Position numbers and translations under genes: made by a program | Notes under the pieces: generated by a model | Told to the model about the DNA's origin: nothing | Database searches by the model: none | What the model saw: the letters and a program-made list of their open reading frames with translations, nothing else | In this document: positions 12,182 to 21,883 of the stretch, piece by piece | How the letters are laid out: each line of letters opens with the position of its first letter | How positions within the stretch are numbered: the stretch's first letter is position 1 | NCBI RefSeq assembly: GCF_019320115.1 | Contig: NC_089591.1 | Location: forward strand, 20,438,502 to 20,502,501 | Origin: Miscanthus floridulus | Taxonomy: Eukaryota; Streptophyta; Magnoliopsida; Poales; Poaceae | Length of the DNA stretch: 64,000 bases | Direction: 5' to 3'

Positions 12182-12842
12182 ACATGGAAGCTATTAACAG
12201 AAGGATCTCCCGAAATAGCACTTGATTTTCAATGTTGGGTGTCACACTTGAAACAGAACTTTTTCAACTAAAATTCTACAAGTATGCTCAAGTGAAAAAG
12301 TTAATAGCAAGGGCACTAGGTATATAATGAGCTCCCCCTCAAGTAGTGCATTAAGTATTTGAATTACTTACATATTGTGCCAGACGTGCCAGAACGTGTG
12401 TTGGCGCAAAAAAACTGTCAATGCGCCTGGCACACAGCAAGCCGGATGGATCATACCCTTCTGTTAATAGCTTCCATGTGGACCGCCTATTAACTGCATG
12501 TTCACTGCTTCCGGGAATGCAACACCCATATTTTCCCTGCTTTGATACTCCAGTGGTCAACAGAGCAAAAGGCTGGATGAAGTATATTAGGAGTTATTTC
12601 TCAATAAGAATTATAATATCTCAATGCATACAATGTTGCTAGAGGCAAAGGTACCTGTTTACATTGAAAGGTTAAATACCGTTATACATCTAGGACCCTT
12701 TTATGTTAGTGTGCGCATTTGTGTGACATAAGATAGAAATTGTGAAAACCCAACTAGATGTTGCTTTCTGTAGGAGTTTTTCAAAATATTTGGTTTTGGT
12801 CTTTGTGACCTACTCATGTCAAAAGTGATTATAGTTCTCCTT
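12182..12842. other. Non-coding stretch with duplicated and inverted segments
   Basis: No gene is supported. A 23 bp segment at 12182-12204 is the perfect reverse complement of 12457-12479, and 12451-12613 recurs at 15238-15401. On the minus strand 12351-12560 is open and is followed by a GTAAGTAA donor-like site at its 3' end (~12372), so it could be a stray exon; I do not recognise its product. Confidence 0.5.
12451..12613 (+). repeat. 163 bp direct repeat, copy A
   Basis: Begins TCATACCCTTCTG and ends TCAATAAGAATTA. An almost identical copy (one substitution and one extra T seen by eye) lies at 15238-15401, same orientation, inside the putative Helitron. Confidence 0.95.
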
Positions 12843-12950
12843 GGCCCTGTTCTCTTCTCTTATAATCCGTCTTTTTCAGCTTGTTTTTTCAGCCGAAACT
12901 AGTGTTTTTCTCTCACAACAAATCAGCCGGAACAGTGTTTCGGCTTGTTT
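12843..12950 (+). mobile_element. hAT-like MITE, 3' end degraded
   Basis: It starts with the GGCCCTGTTC terminus and runs through TTTTTCAGCTTGTTTTTTCAG and CACAACAAATCAGCCGGAAC, a sequence I recognise as a very common short non-autonomous hAT-like element in grasses. The expected mirrored terminus is missing: after CGGCTTGTTT the match is lost, so the right end is deleted or diverged. Confidence 0.65.
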
Positions 12951-13154
12951 GACTGATCGACTAATCACAATTGGCATGGCTATCTCAAGTCCTGCAAATC
13001 TTTATCTAGATTTAATCTCATATCTCTCATGCTAAATCTCTCAATTTATGAAATATGGATTTAAGAAAGTAATAAGTTTGATTGGAAAGCTTGGATGAAG
13101 AAGTCTGCAGAGGATCATCATAAAATTTGGAGATTGGAAATATTGGATAAAAGA

Positions 13155-13157
<3 letters not shown>

Positions 13158-13218
<61 letters not shown>
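13158..13218. repeat. Compound (AT)n(AC)n microsatellite
   Basis: An uninterrupted AT dinucleotide run passes directly into an AC run. Simple sequence; the open frames across it are artefacts. Confidence 0.98.
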
Positions 13219-13479
13219 TGGGCAAGCTGATTTGGCCGCCCCAGCCTGCCTGTGCGTGATTCTGTTTGGCATCTGAAGGAGGGTTCGACCATCCATATTG
13301 CAGTAACCAACACTTAGCTCTGCATGCAAGGGCTTTCACGGGATGGAAGAAAAGGAAATAAAAATGCCTCCACGCTGTGATTAAAGAAGAACGGGAGCCC
13401 TTAGCTGACATCCATGCATCTACTATCGTTAAGCCGGCGAGCTTTGGCCAACGCTCAGACGGTCCACGATAGTAAAAAA

Positions 13480-14072
13480 AATTTACTGCCGTTTATTTCC
13501 CGATCTGTGGTTCGCCTTACTCGGTTGCTGCCTCTGCTTCCCGAGCCTTCTCTTCCCTTCCCCACACTTCTCCTCCGTATTCCTCCCTCTTCCTCTCCCG
13601 AGCCCGACCTCCTCCCGCGGAGCGGCGCATGCGCCTCTGCCGCCTCCGTCCCCGCCTTCCCTTCCTCTCTCTCCCTCGCCCTCTCCCGACGTGTCGGCAG
13701 GGCCCCAGCACCGCCAACTCACCGCGCCGCACGCGTGGCTCGCACGATGGCGCCCCCGGGTTGCGGTGCGCCGCCGCGCGGGCGCCCCGCCTGGCCGCCG
13801 TACCCGCCCACGCCACAGCCCAAGCGGGCCTCACCGTTGGCCGCCGACACGGGTGCTCTACACGGCTTCCTCATGCCGATTCACGTCTCCTCCTCCTGCG
13901 CCTCACAAAACCCTAGCTACCTTTCTTCATCTCTTCGCCATGGTTCCTGAAGATGAAGGTTGCGCGTACACCTGCTCCGGTAATCTTGAAGGCGCCACCC
14001 CCATGCCATCCCTCTGCTCCATGACGGGGACGACCTTGATGACGGCATGACCTAGCGCCGATTCCATAAGGT
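13480..14072 (+). pseudogene. GC-rich leader/first-exon-like fragment inside Helitron
   Basis: A CT-rich then GC-rich block ends with a plant-leader-like CACAAAACCCTAGC, an ATG at 13940 and a short frame (MVPEDEGCAYTC...) closing at 14050. A donor-like AAG/GTGCGTTACT follows at ~14072. This looks like the 5' part of a plant gene: untranslated leader, first exon and start of an intron. I cannot identify the gene, and the downstream sequence shows no convincing continuing exons. Longer frames across the block in other phases are compositional. Position just inside the putative Helitron 5' end fits gene-fragment capture. Confidence 0.4.
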
Positions 14073-17000
14073 GCGTTACTCTGCTTCAGCCTCCCTTTTC
14101 TATTTTGGTACCATGTTCACTGTCTCCTTTCTGGTTCCGCATCGACATAGGTACATGAACCAAGGGATGGGAGATGTGCCACACGGTCAACAGACACAGC
14201 AGAGCAAACCACACGTGCAGTGACCAGGCATGGGCTTCATGCGTGTACCTACTAACTATGTTCTCTGTTTTAATTTGCGATCAATCTACGTCATTTATGG
14301 ACTTCTTGGTTCTATGTTGCAAGTTTGCGATCATACCACAGTCATTCTCTGTTATTGTCTTCACAGTAGGTGTGGGACTAGATGAATTACATGAACCTGT
14401 GCCAGAGCTAAGCAGTTACTTGGTGGACCGTACAAATGATTCCTTTACACTATGGGTGCACTGATGCTTTGTATTGGTACGTGCGATACCTTTCCATGTG
14501 CTCAGAGAATGACCAGTTTACGACATTGTTGTTCAGGTGTCTTCGCCTATTTTTTTAAATGTTGCCTTGTACTGTTGTAGAACCACCCTTTGCTGCTATT
14601 GGTGCTGCCGGGGTCTCGAATACAGATTGTGTGTTGCTTTTCTAGACTCTATTCTGAATTTTAGGCAATATGTTTATCCATGTCTTTTTTATTTGCAACC
14701 TTTTAGCAGGAGCGTATCCTAATTGCAGTAATTGCATTTTTTTCAGAGCAGCATATTCTGGTTGACGGAGGCAACGTACTTACTCCTTAATCTTTGATTA
14801 CAGTTCGATGCTCCCCAGTATGCATATGAACATAACTTTTGTAGTGTAACAAGGTATTAGCCAGATAGATTACAATGCACGTTTCTCGGCAGCATGATTG
14901 TCCTTTACACAAGCCTCCTAAATCCTAATTACCTGCTAAAAAAGACTTACAGTACAGAGTTAGCAACTAAAGCACTGGCTGCTCAATACAGTTAAATGTG
15001 CGTTGCCCTTCTTTGTGCCCTCTCTGTTAAGAGTAGAATTTTCGATTGAGCCTGCCTTGCTTTTGTAGGCTTCTTCGATGTTCCTTTCCTCTCTCTCTTT
15101 ATTTGCTCCTGTGTGGTTAACAGATGCATGTTTTTTTAAGTTCCAGCAGTATAAATGTAGTCTGAACCTCTGATCATGGTCTTTCAGCTTACGTTACTGT
15201 ACTCATCATGGTGGCATTCATGTGTCGGTCCCTACATTCATACCCTTCTGTTAATAGCTTCCATGTGGACCGCCTGTTAACTGCATGTTCACTGCTTCCG
15301 GGAATGCAACACCCATATTTTCCCTTGCTTTGATACTCCAGTGGTCAACAGAGCAAAAGGCTGGATGAAGTATATTAGGAGTTATTTCTCAATAAGAATT
15401 ATTCAAAGTATATTTTTAATGGTTATTTCTCAATAGTTATTAATTAATGATTAGGCCATGACCTCCTTTGGTTTATTATTATTCCTGGCAGGTTCATATG
15501 ATGATGATGTGAAGTCCTGTCCGATCCACGTGCGCTATCAACAAAACGGTGTCGTCTCCTATAAGATTGGTAACCTCTTACCTCTATATGTATTTTTAGT
15601 TGGTTTGTTTCTAAATATTGATATGTCTTGTGGACTATAGCGAGCTACTATTTTGATAAATCTTAAGGTTACATCGTCATATATGGTTACATGTTGATGT
15701 ACTGTGCACCATGCCTTATACTATACTAAAGGATTAGATCAAATGAATGAGTATGGTTGCTATGGTTGGTCCAGGGTACATGATAGCAGTGTGCGATTAC
15801 CTATCTATTTATTACAGTTATTGACTTGCCAAAAAAGTCAAACAGGCTAATCCACCCCCTCTCCCATTCCCTTTTCATTTCCACCTATTTTTAGCTCTTC
15901 TCCTATTTTCCTGCATTGTAGTTCCTTTTCAATCTTCCAGCATCCAGGTTCTTTGTTTAACTTATGGTTTCATCTGCCAGCACACACTTCTGCCTCTATT
16001 GTGATTGATTTACCATCACACTTGCCTGTTTTCTCATTCTTGCTTTTTACATTGTGCTACTTCTTCATCTCAGTCAGCCTTTTCCTTCTTGGTATAAAAT
16101 GATCTGCTATTTTGCTTCAAACAGTTTGCTTTCGCTTTCTTAATTCCCTGCTTCGATCAGCGCTGCCTTTTCCATGTCTCTCTTGCATCATCCAGTTAGT
16201 TACTACCTTATGGGGAGGTTCATTTGTTCTTTTCATTCCCACCTATTTGGGAATCAGATTTAGAAACTGTTGCTATGTGTAGTGGGCTTGTGATCTTTTC
16301 TCCTACATCCATATATGTGCTACACAATCCATTTTATGGCAGTCGAGAAAACAGAGTGACGAGTAAGAATCACAAGGTCCTTGATTTACAAGTTCATAAC
16401 TTGGTTCGTGCCTCAGTTGTGGTGACGAATTTTTTCAATGCATTTCCATACTGTGCAAATTGCTAGGTCCAGATAATTCAGTCTTATGTGATACTTAGAT
16501 TTAGTCACTATCTGAGCAAAAGGTGTTTCAAGCTTGTTAACTCCAGGACATGATAGCTATCCTGATAATAGTTCATCAATTAAGATGTCAGTCAATTTGT
16601 TACTAAACCGTTGTTTAAATATTGCCATCGTTCTATTGACTTCGGTATAATTATTTATGCCTCAAAAAACAGGCTGGAAGCTGCTATGCAAAGGCTGACA
16701 AGTTTGTGTTCCGTCCTAAATGACATGGAGCCTATTTGTGTTCTTAAACATGTTTTTGTTCTACTCGAGGTATGTACAAATTATGTTCACTGGGAGGAAG
16801 TAAATACATTTGCGAATCCTTACAACATGCTATGTTTTTAGGATAACATAATAATATGCCATAATAAGATGACTGGTTGCTCATGGCTATTGTGTATGAT
16901 TCTCCTTAATATTGTTGTGTATCTGCAGTACCGTTCATCTTAGATAGACAACAAAACATGAGATTCTTTCAGTTTATGTTTCCATTAGATTGGACCTTCG

Positions 17001-18904
17001 ATACATGGCAACTGCGTAGTTTTATCTGCAACTCAGATGAGATGCATGGCAATATCTATGTTTCATCCTATACAAACTTCTTTGTGAGGTTTTGCGTAGG
17101 TGCAAAATCACATATACTTCAATCCAGTTATATTTACTACAACCAAAAGTTTTGGCCTGTATAGATGGTTTACTGTTTGCTAGTTATACCCATAAACTGA
17201 ATCTTTCTTGGATACCCAGTTGGTGACTTGGTGGTTCAAATAGCATCTTTATGTGTTTTAACTGAAACTGAAACTGAAACTTTCTTGGATACCCTTTACA
17301 TTCTGACTACAATTTTTTACAAATTCTTCACATATCAGATATAATAGGTGTTACTTGCTTTAAGTTCATATGATATACAGCCTGGTTGTTCCCTCCTTTT
17401 ATTAGGTACCCTCATCTTGGTTAAATTTGTGATTTACAGGGAATCCTATTGCTGGATGGCCAGCGAAGTAAATGATCCGTTGTGTAAATTGATTAATCTG
17501 GGCTATGGATTTTGTGGGAAAGACTACATGTCTTAATATTCTTAGATCCATTAATGGGACTGTTCCATTCTAGAATGCTGTCAGCCTGGCTTAATGAAGC
17601 CATCTCTCTCCTAGGTAGATGAGTGCCTGAACAAGAGAACAGCAACGTAACCATGCTTTATTCTAAACTTAATGTTAGTCTATATGGTAGCCGGTATATT
17701 TTCCGGTATATTTTGGTGTCCTTGGTTCACATCTTTTTTAGAACTATTTGGATTCAGCAACACTGCTATTTATCTTTTGGAAATAATGGGTATGAGTCCT
17801 ATCCCCTGTGTGTATTCCCCTTATACAGAACTCTCTCTATAGAACAGCAAGTACTTAGTAGCCATAATTGATCGCCCGAGTTACTCTTTTCACAGCAAGA
17901 CAAGAAAAGTGTAGTTATATTTGAAATATGTATAGACAACCCCAACATTATTATTTTGGGACAGTTTACCTTATGTGCTGCAGTGGTGTTATAAGATTCC
18001 TTTTAAGTGCCCTTGTTTAAATACAGTATAAAACAAAGATATAATTCACTCAACATTGTTTTTTGTGCGCTAAAACAGAATGAGGTCATTTGTTTGTACT
18101 TATGAACAACCATTGTCCGTTTTCTTGGTCCATTTACAGGATTATCAAAAGCACTGTTTCTTTCTTTGCAGAATTTTGCCAGGAACAGATGAGTTGGTTA
18201 ATAGGCTAACAGCTAATAATAGCGATGTATTCCTTGTGTTAGGAGGATTCTGACAAATGATCAAGGTAGGTCCTGTGATATCATCACATGGTTTGTTTCC
18301 GCTGCCTTATACTCAAATTTTAATGGTTGTTGTATTCCGAAGTTTGAGCTAACTTTACTTTAATGTGTCTTTTGTTGAAAATAAATATACACTATCTGTT
18401 GTAAATAATCAGGAATGTAGGAAAGTATAAAAGTACGATTCCTTTTAGCCACTCTGTTAACTTACAGATTTGCTGAATATATGTAACATGGAAGTGAATG
18501 CTCACTCTAATGGGTTATCATTTAGTGGCTCACAATCATCACTTTCATGTCTGCCTTGTTCGTAGCCACCAGAAGATGTTTCCCTGTTACTGCTGAATGT
18601 AGCAGCCAGATTGGTCCTAACTTATTGTCGGACTACTTTTAGTTGACACACCTTGGATAAAAATATACAGCAATGACAGGATTTTATATAGATGCCTTGG
18701 ATTGTTCAGCATAAACGCTGTGTCATATTTACTTGCCCTCCTCAGCATGTTTGTCTCAACTAATAATGGGCCAATTTCTTTGTAGTTACCAGTGTCATTG
18801 TGTTCTATTTTGGTGCTTCCATAAAATTTGGATGTGATTATTTACAAACTTCTGTAAAAGTAGTTCTATTTTTTTTATCTCCATATTACCCTGATGGAAA
18901 TGAA
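14073..18904. other. AT-rich non-coding, intron-like interior of Helitron
   Basis: Long T-rich sequence with many possible splice signals and only short frames. I found no recognisable exon, RNA gene or transposon motif apart from the duplicated segment at 15238-15401. Confidence 0.5.
15238..15401 (+). repeat. 163 bp direct repeat, copy B
   Basis: Near-identical to 12451-12613 with one inserted T (TTCCCTTGC against TTCCCTGC). After the copy, the sequences diverge abruptly (ATTCAAAG here, ATAATATC in copy A). Confidence 0.95.
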
Positions 18905-19105
18905 CTAACCAGTAGCTTCCACAATACTACTATATTCATACTCCCATCTCCCTAATTCAATAAGTGTTTTGCCAATTTTACTTATGTCGACACTTGAATG
19001 TTCTTCATTGTTATGATTCCACAGCCTAATCGTATCTGAGCTGATTTTTATGTCCAACAAATACGCATATCCCTTATGCTCCCACCTCCTTGCCATGTGG
19101 TCCAA
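18905..19105 (-). pseudogene. Exon-like fragment of unknown gene, near Helitron 3' end
   Basis: A minus-strand frame of about 66 codons (DHMARRWEHKGYAYLLDIK ... IGKTLIELGRWEYEYSSIVE) has ordinary amino-acid composition, unlike the surrounding T-rich sequence, and ends next to a GTTAGTTC donor-like site. It may be one captured exon. I do not recognise the family. It could also be a chance open frame. Confidence 0.3.
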
Positions 19106-19464
19106 CCATCTCTGTTCATAATGTTTACGATGCTATCTTCCTTTATGTTATTACAAGAAGCTCACACATTTGTGCTACGACTCACCACTTGACAATGACT
19201 ATTAAAAGAGCCATTCCTAAGCTTTGTACGATGTGAATAGCCTACAACACACGTCTTGATGTAGTATGATAATGCTTAGTCAGTAACCAAATGTGTTTCA
19301 AACTTCATGTGCTCTTGTTCGCATACAAATAGCAATGTGAAGTGCTCATGCTAATCATCATATCCATCTCGTTGCCTTTTAGGTTCCTAATTGAATTGAC
19401 CTCCGATCTTATAAAAATATATACACATCTCTAGATCTACAATTGCATTTTCAGCTGACTGTCG

Positions 19465-19493
19465 ACGCGCGCAAGGCGCGCGTGATGGACTAG
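19465..19493 (+). other. Helitron 3' terminal hairpin and CTAG end
   Basis: Stem 19465-19472 pairs with 19476-19483 (8 bp, no mismatch, loop AAG); GATGGA, then CTAG and a flanking T at 19494. This order is the standard plant Helitron 3' terminus. Confidence 0.8.
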
Positions 19494-19743
19494 TGCATAT
19501 TATTTGGATAGGAAGACGCGCACGTAGTTGGCTGATCGTGAATAGGAAGGCTCAGGCCAACCATCGGCCAGGTCAAGAGGGCATCTCGGTCAGACCAAGT
19601 TCGCTGGGCAGGAGGCCCCTACTTGTCAGCGATGAAAGCATTTACTGCGAAGGAAATTAACCTTCACTCTCTCACTCCGACAGCTCCTCCTCCAGTTCGC
19701 CCGTGTGCTCTGTTGCTCTCTCCCATGGCGCCGTGAAAAGAAG
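19494..19743. other. Gap between Helitron and Pack-MULE
   Basis: No gene, RNA or repeat recognised. The last nine bases (GAAAAGAAG, 19735-19743) are the left target duplication of the following element. Confidence 0.5.
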
Positions 19744-19860
19744 AGGAAGAATTATCTGCACTAAAATAAATCGGTATTTTGTATTTGGCATTCGAAAATT
19801 TAAACTTTCTTATTTTGTATTAAGTTAAATTTCTTTTTCCTAAATGACACTGTCTTATAT
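19744..19860 (+). repeat. Left terminal inverted repeat of Pack-MULE
   Basis: Pairs with the reverse complement of 20958-21083. The best-conserved part is TTTTGTATTTGG, then CGAAAATTTAAACTTTC, then AAATTTCTTTT and AAATGACACT. Small indels separate the two copies. Confidence 0.75.
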
Positions 19861-19939
19861 TTTCATTGATCATCTATTAATTGACTGGTTTGATCATAGT
19901 CAGTTTTTTCACCCTATACCTAATGTACCCCTCTATTAG

Positions 19940-20822
19940 ATACCAGGGACAGGCGCGTGTCGTGGGACGTGCCTGGACCCGTCGCACGACGCGTGGCGCG
20001 CGCTGCCACCCGTGCCGCGCGAGTACTGCGGAGGCCGATGGGTTCGGCTGCGCCGTGCTCGGCGGCAGGGACCCGCGCAGGCGCGGCGGCGCCATGCTAT
20101 GGGTGGTGTTCTACAGCGCCCGGAGCAACCGGTGGCACCGCACGCCGAACATGCTGCGCCGCCGCCAGTGCTTCGACGTGTGCGTCATGGGCAACCGCCT
20201 CTACGTCGCGGGCGGCGAGAGCTGCAGCGGTGGCGGTGGGGGCGGGCTCAGGTCCGCCGAGGTGTTCGACCCGGCCAAGAACCGGTGGTCCTTCGTCGCC
20301 GAGATGGCCGCGCCGATGGCGCCGTTCATCAGCGTGGTGCACGGCGGGCAGTGGTACGTGAAGGGCATCGGCGCGCAGCAGCAGGTGCTGAGCCTGGCGT
20401 ACTCCCCGGACGTCGACGCGTGGTCCGTCGTCCTCGACGGCATGGTCACCGGCTGGCGAAGCCCCAGCGCGTGCCTCGACGGCCGGCTCTACGCTGTCGA
20501 CTAGAAGGACGGATGCCGGTTGAGGGCCTACGACGAGGCCGCGGACGCGTGGACCACCTACGTCGACAGCAAGCAGCACCGAGGGAGCTCCCAGGCGGCG
20601 GAGGCGGCCGCCATTGTCGCCCTCCACAGAAGGCTCTGCGTCATCCGCAACGACATGAGCGTCTCGGCTGTCGTCGTCGCGGCCGGGGCAGGAAACCAGC
20701 GGTGGCAGACCCTCGCCGGCAAAGCGCAAGCCAAGAGTTTCGTCACGGGACTGTTGTCCAACCTCGCTGGCCGCAGCCGCGCCGAGAACAACATCCTCCA
20801 TTGCCAAGTTCTTGAGGCCTAG
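19940..20822 (+). pseudogene. F-box/kelch-repeat protein fragment (At1g55270-like family), broken
   Basis: Intronless GC-rich reading frame matching the C-terminal kelch part of plant F-box/kelch proteins, which act as substrate adaptors of SCF ubiquitin ligases. Visible landmarks are VLGGRDPRRRGGAM, FYSARSNRWHRTPNMLRRRQ, CVMGNRLYVAGGE, SAEVFDPAKNRW (a kelch repeat with GG, Y/F-D and W), HGGQWYVKGIGAQQQVLS and a C-terminus ending CQVLEA at 20822. Damage: no F-box; at least one frame shift near 19965-20035; an apparent small deletion where two glycine pairs have collapsed at VLGGRD; and an in-frame TAG at 20502-20504 (LYAVD*KDGC). It lies wholly between the inverted repeats, as expected of a transposon-captured fragment. 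Confidence 0.8.
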
Positions 20823-20957
20823 CTGACTTGATGCCTGACGAGTTATGCTTAGAAGTTACTTGAATCACACACTGAAAAAGTTCGTGAGGAATCATGGGTT
20901 TCTGCTGCAAACAATGGTATTCATGTCATTTTGCGAGTTACTTGACACCATTACTGT
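20823..20957. other. 3' trailing sequence of captured fragment
   Basis: Follows the kelch stop codon and precedes the right inverted repeat; probably captured 3' untranslated sequence. No other signal seen. Confidence 0.4.
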
Positions 20958-21083
20958 CCTAAATGGACGGTAGTGCCATTTAAGAAAAGAAATTTCAACT
21001 AGGTGTCAGAAAGGAAAGTTTAAATTTTCGAGTACCAAATACAAAACACTGATTTGTTTCAATGCCAAATAGATAATTCTCTC
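20958..21083 (-). repeat. Right terminal inverted repeat of Pack-MULE
   Basis: Reverse complement of the left repeat, with ATTTAAGAAAAGAAATTTCAA, GAAAGTTTAAATTTTCGAG and GATAATTCTCTC as matching blocks. Followed by the right 9 bp target copy. Confidence 0.75.
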
Positions 21084-21190
21084 AAAAAGAAGCAAGGAGC
21101 CCCTTCCTCGATCTCTCTCCAGGGCAAAGGAGCAAGCGTGCTCTCGGTCTTGCCGTCCCCTCGGTCGGTTAGACCGGGATTTGTGGCGCT

Positions 21191-21304
21191 AAGTTATCCA
21201 AGCTCTCGCTCATCTCTCCCAAGGTACAAGTCTGCGCTCAATGCGCGAAGTTATCCAAGCTCTCGCTCATCTCTCCCAAGGTACAAGTCTGCGCTCAATG
21301 CGCG
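21191..21304 (+). repeat. Perfect 57 bp tandem duplication
   Basis: Two identical 57 bp units, 21191-21247 and 21248-21304, beginning AAGTTATCCAAGCTCTCGC. As 57 is a multiple of three, the unit repeats SYPSSRSSLPRYKSALNAR twice in a short open frame; I do not think that frame is a gene. Confidence 0.97.
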
Positions 21305-21883
21305 ATCTATGTGCTCAGGCAAAATCTCTCAAATTTCTTTGGTGAAAAGTTTTCTTATGTGCCCTATATGCAATGCCTAAGAGGAAATTTGAATTGGATG
21401 GCTGCATTGCCTGCTGTGAATATTTAGAAAAGATGTTGTGTTCATGGTCGTAAGAAACAATATGCTAGGTTGATTTAGAGATGTGGATAAATTGTTTCTA
21501 GCTTCTGTGTGATGCTAGCAGTCCTCTAAATCACTAGTGTAGTCTTCAATTTCATGGTCAAGCTAAATCAATATTTGACTTAATTCATGCGAACATATGG
21601 AATATTGCAAGACTCAGTATAAGTACGCATGAATTAAAATTCTTGCATATCTATCATCCAATAGAGACTTATCAGTGCCAAATCAGTCTCTCTGTTGTGA
21701 ACTAGCAGTGGAAAGAAATTCCTGTTGAAATAAACTTGACTTAGTTATTTAACTAGTCGTGTTGTATTTCCACAGGAAAGTCTCTCCTAGTGCTAATTTA
21801 CATTCTCTCCAAGTTTGTCAATGCTAAATCTTGCCAGAGATCTTATGCTGGTTTGAAAAATATTCTGTGATCTCAGGGACAGT
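21305..21883. other. Non-coding stretch
   Basis: AT-rich, no gene or repeat recognised. It lies upstream of the decayed accessory gene and may belong to the same element. Confidence 0.4.

Larger units (their letters stand above)
13419..19493 (+). mobile_element. Putative Helitron (~6.1 kb) with captured gene-like sequence
   Basis: The 3' end is diagnostic: an 8 bp perfect GC-rich hairpin (ACGCGCGC / GCGCGCGT with a 3 nt loop, 19465-19483), six bases, then CTAG (19490-19493) followed by T. Helitrons insert between A and T and start with TC. The best 5' candidate is TCTACTATCGTTAAG at 13419, preceded by A, which resembles grass Helitron 5' ends; this end is less certain than the 3' end. Inside are a GC-rich leader-like exon near the start, long AT-rich intron-like sequence and one exon-like open frame on the minus strand. 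No Rep/helicase coding is visible, so it would be non-autonomous. Confidence 0.6.
19744..21083. mobile_element. Putative Pack-MULE carrying a kelch gene fragment
   Basis: A ~1.34 kb unit is bounded by long inverted repeats (about 110 bp, 19744-19860 and 20958-21083). Both begin, read inward, with an (A/G)A(A)GAATTATCT-like end and share CGAAAATTTAAACTTTC. Immediately outside are GAAAAGAAG (19735-19743) and AAAAAGAAG (21084-21092): 9 bp, 8 identical, the target-duplication size of Mutator-like elements. The interior is a GC-rich fragment of a host kelch gene and no transposase, which is the definition of a Pack-MULE. The inverted repeats are diverged, so the insertion is not recent. Confidence 0.72.

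Noticed and set aside
13414..13950. 178-codon frame over the Helitron start
   Set aside because: Crosses the presumed Helitron boundary and a leader-like CT-rich sequence; looks compositional.
20012..20815. 267-codon plus frame and 236-codon minus frame
   Set aside because: Both are off-phase shadows of the GC-rich kelch fragment; the kelch reading frame is the one with recognisable motifs.
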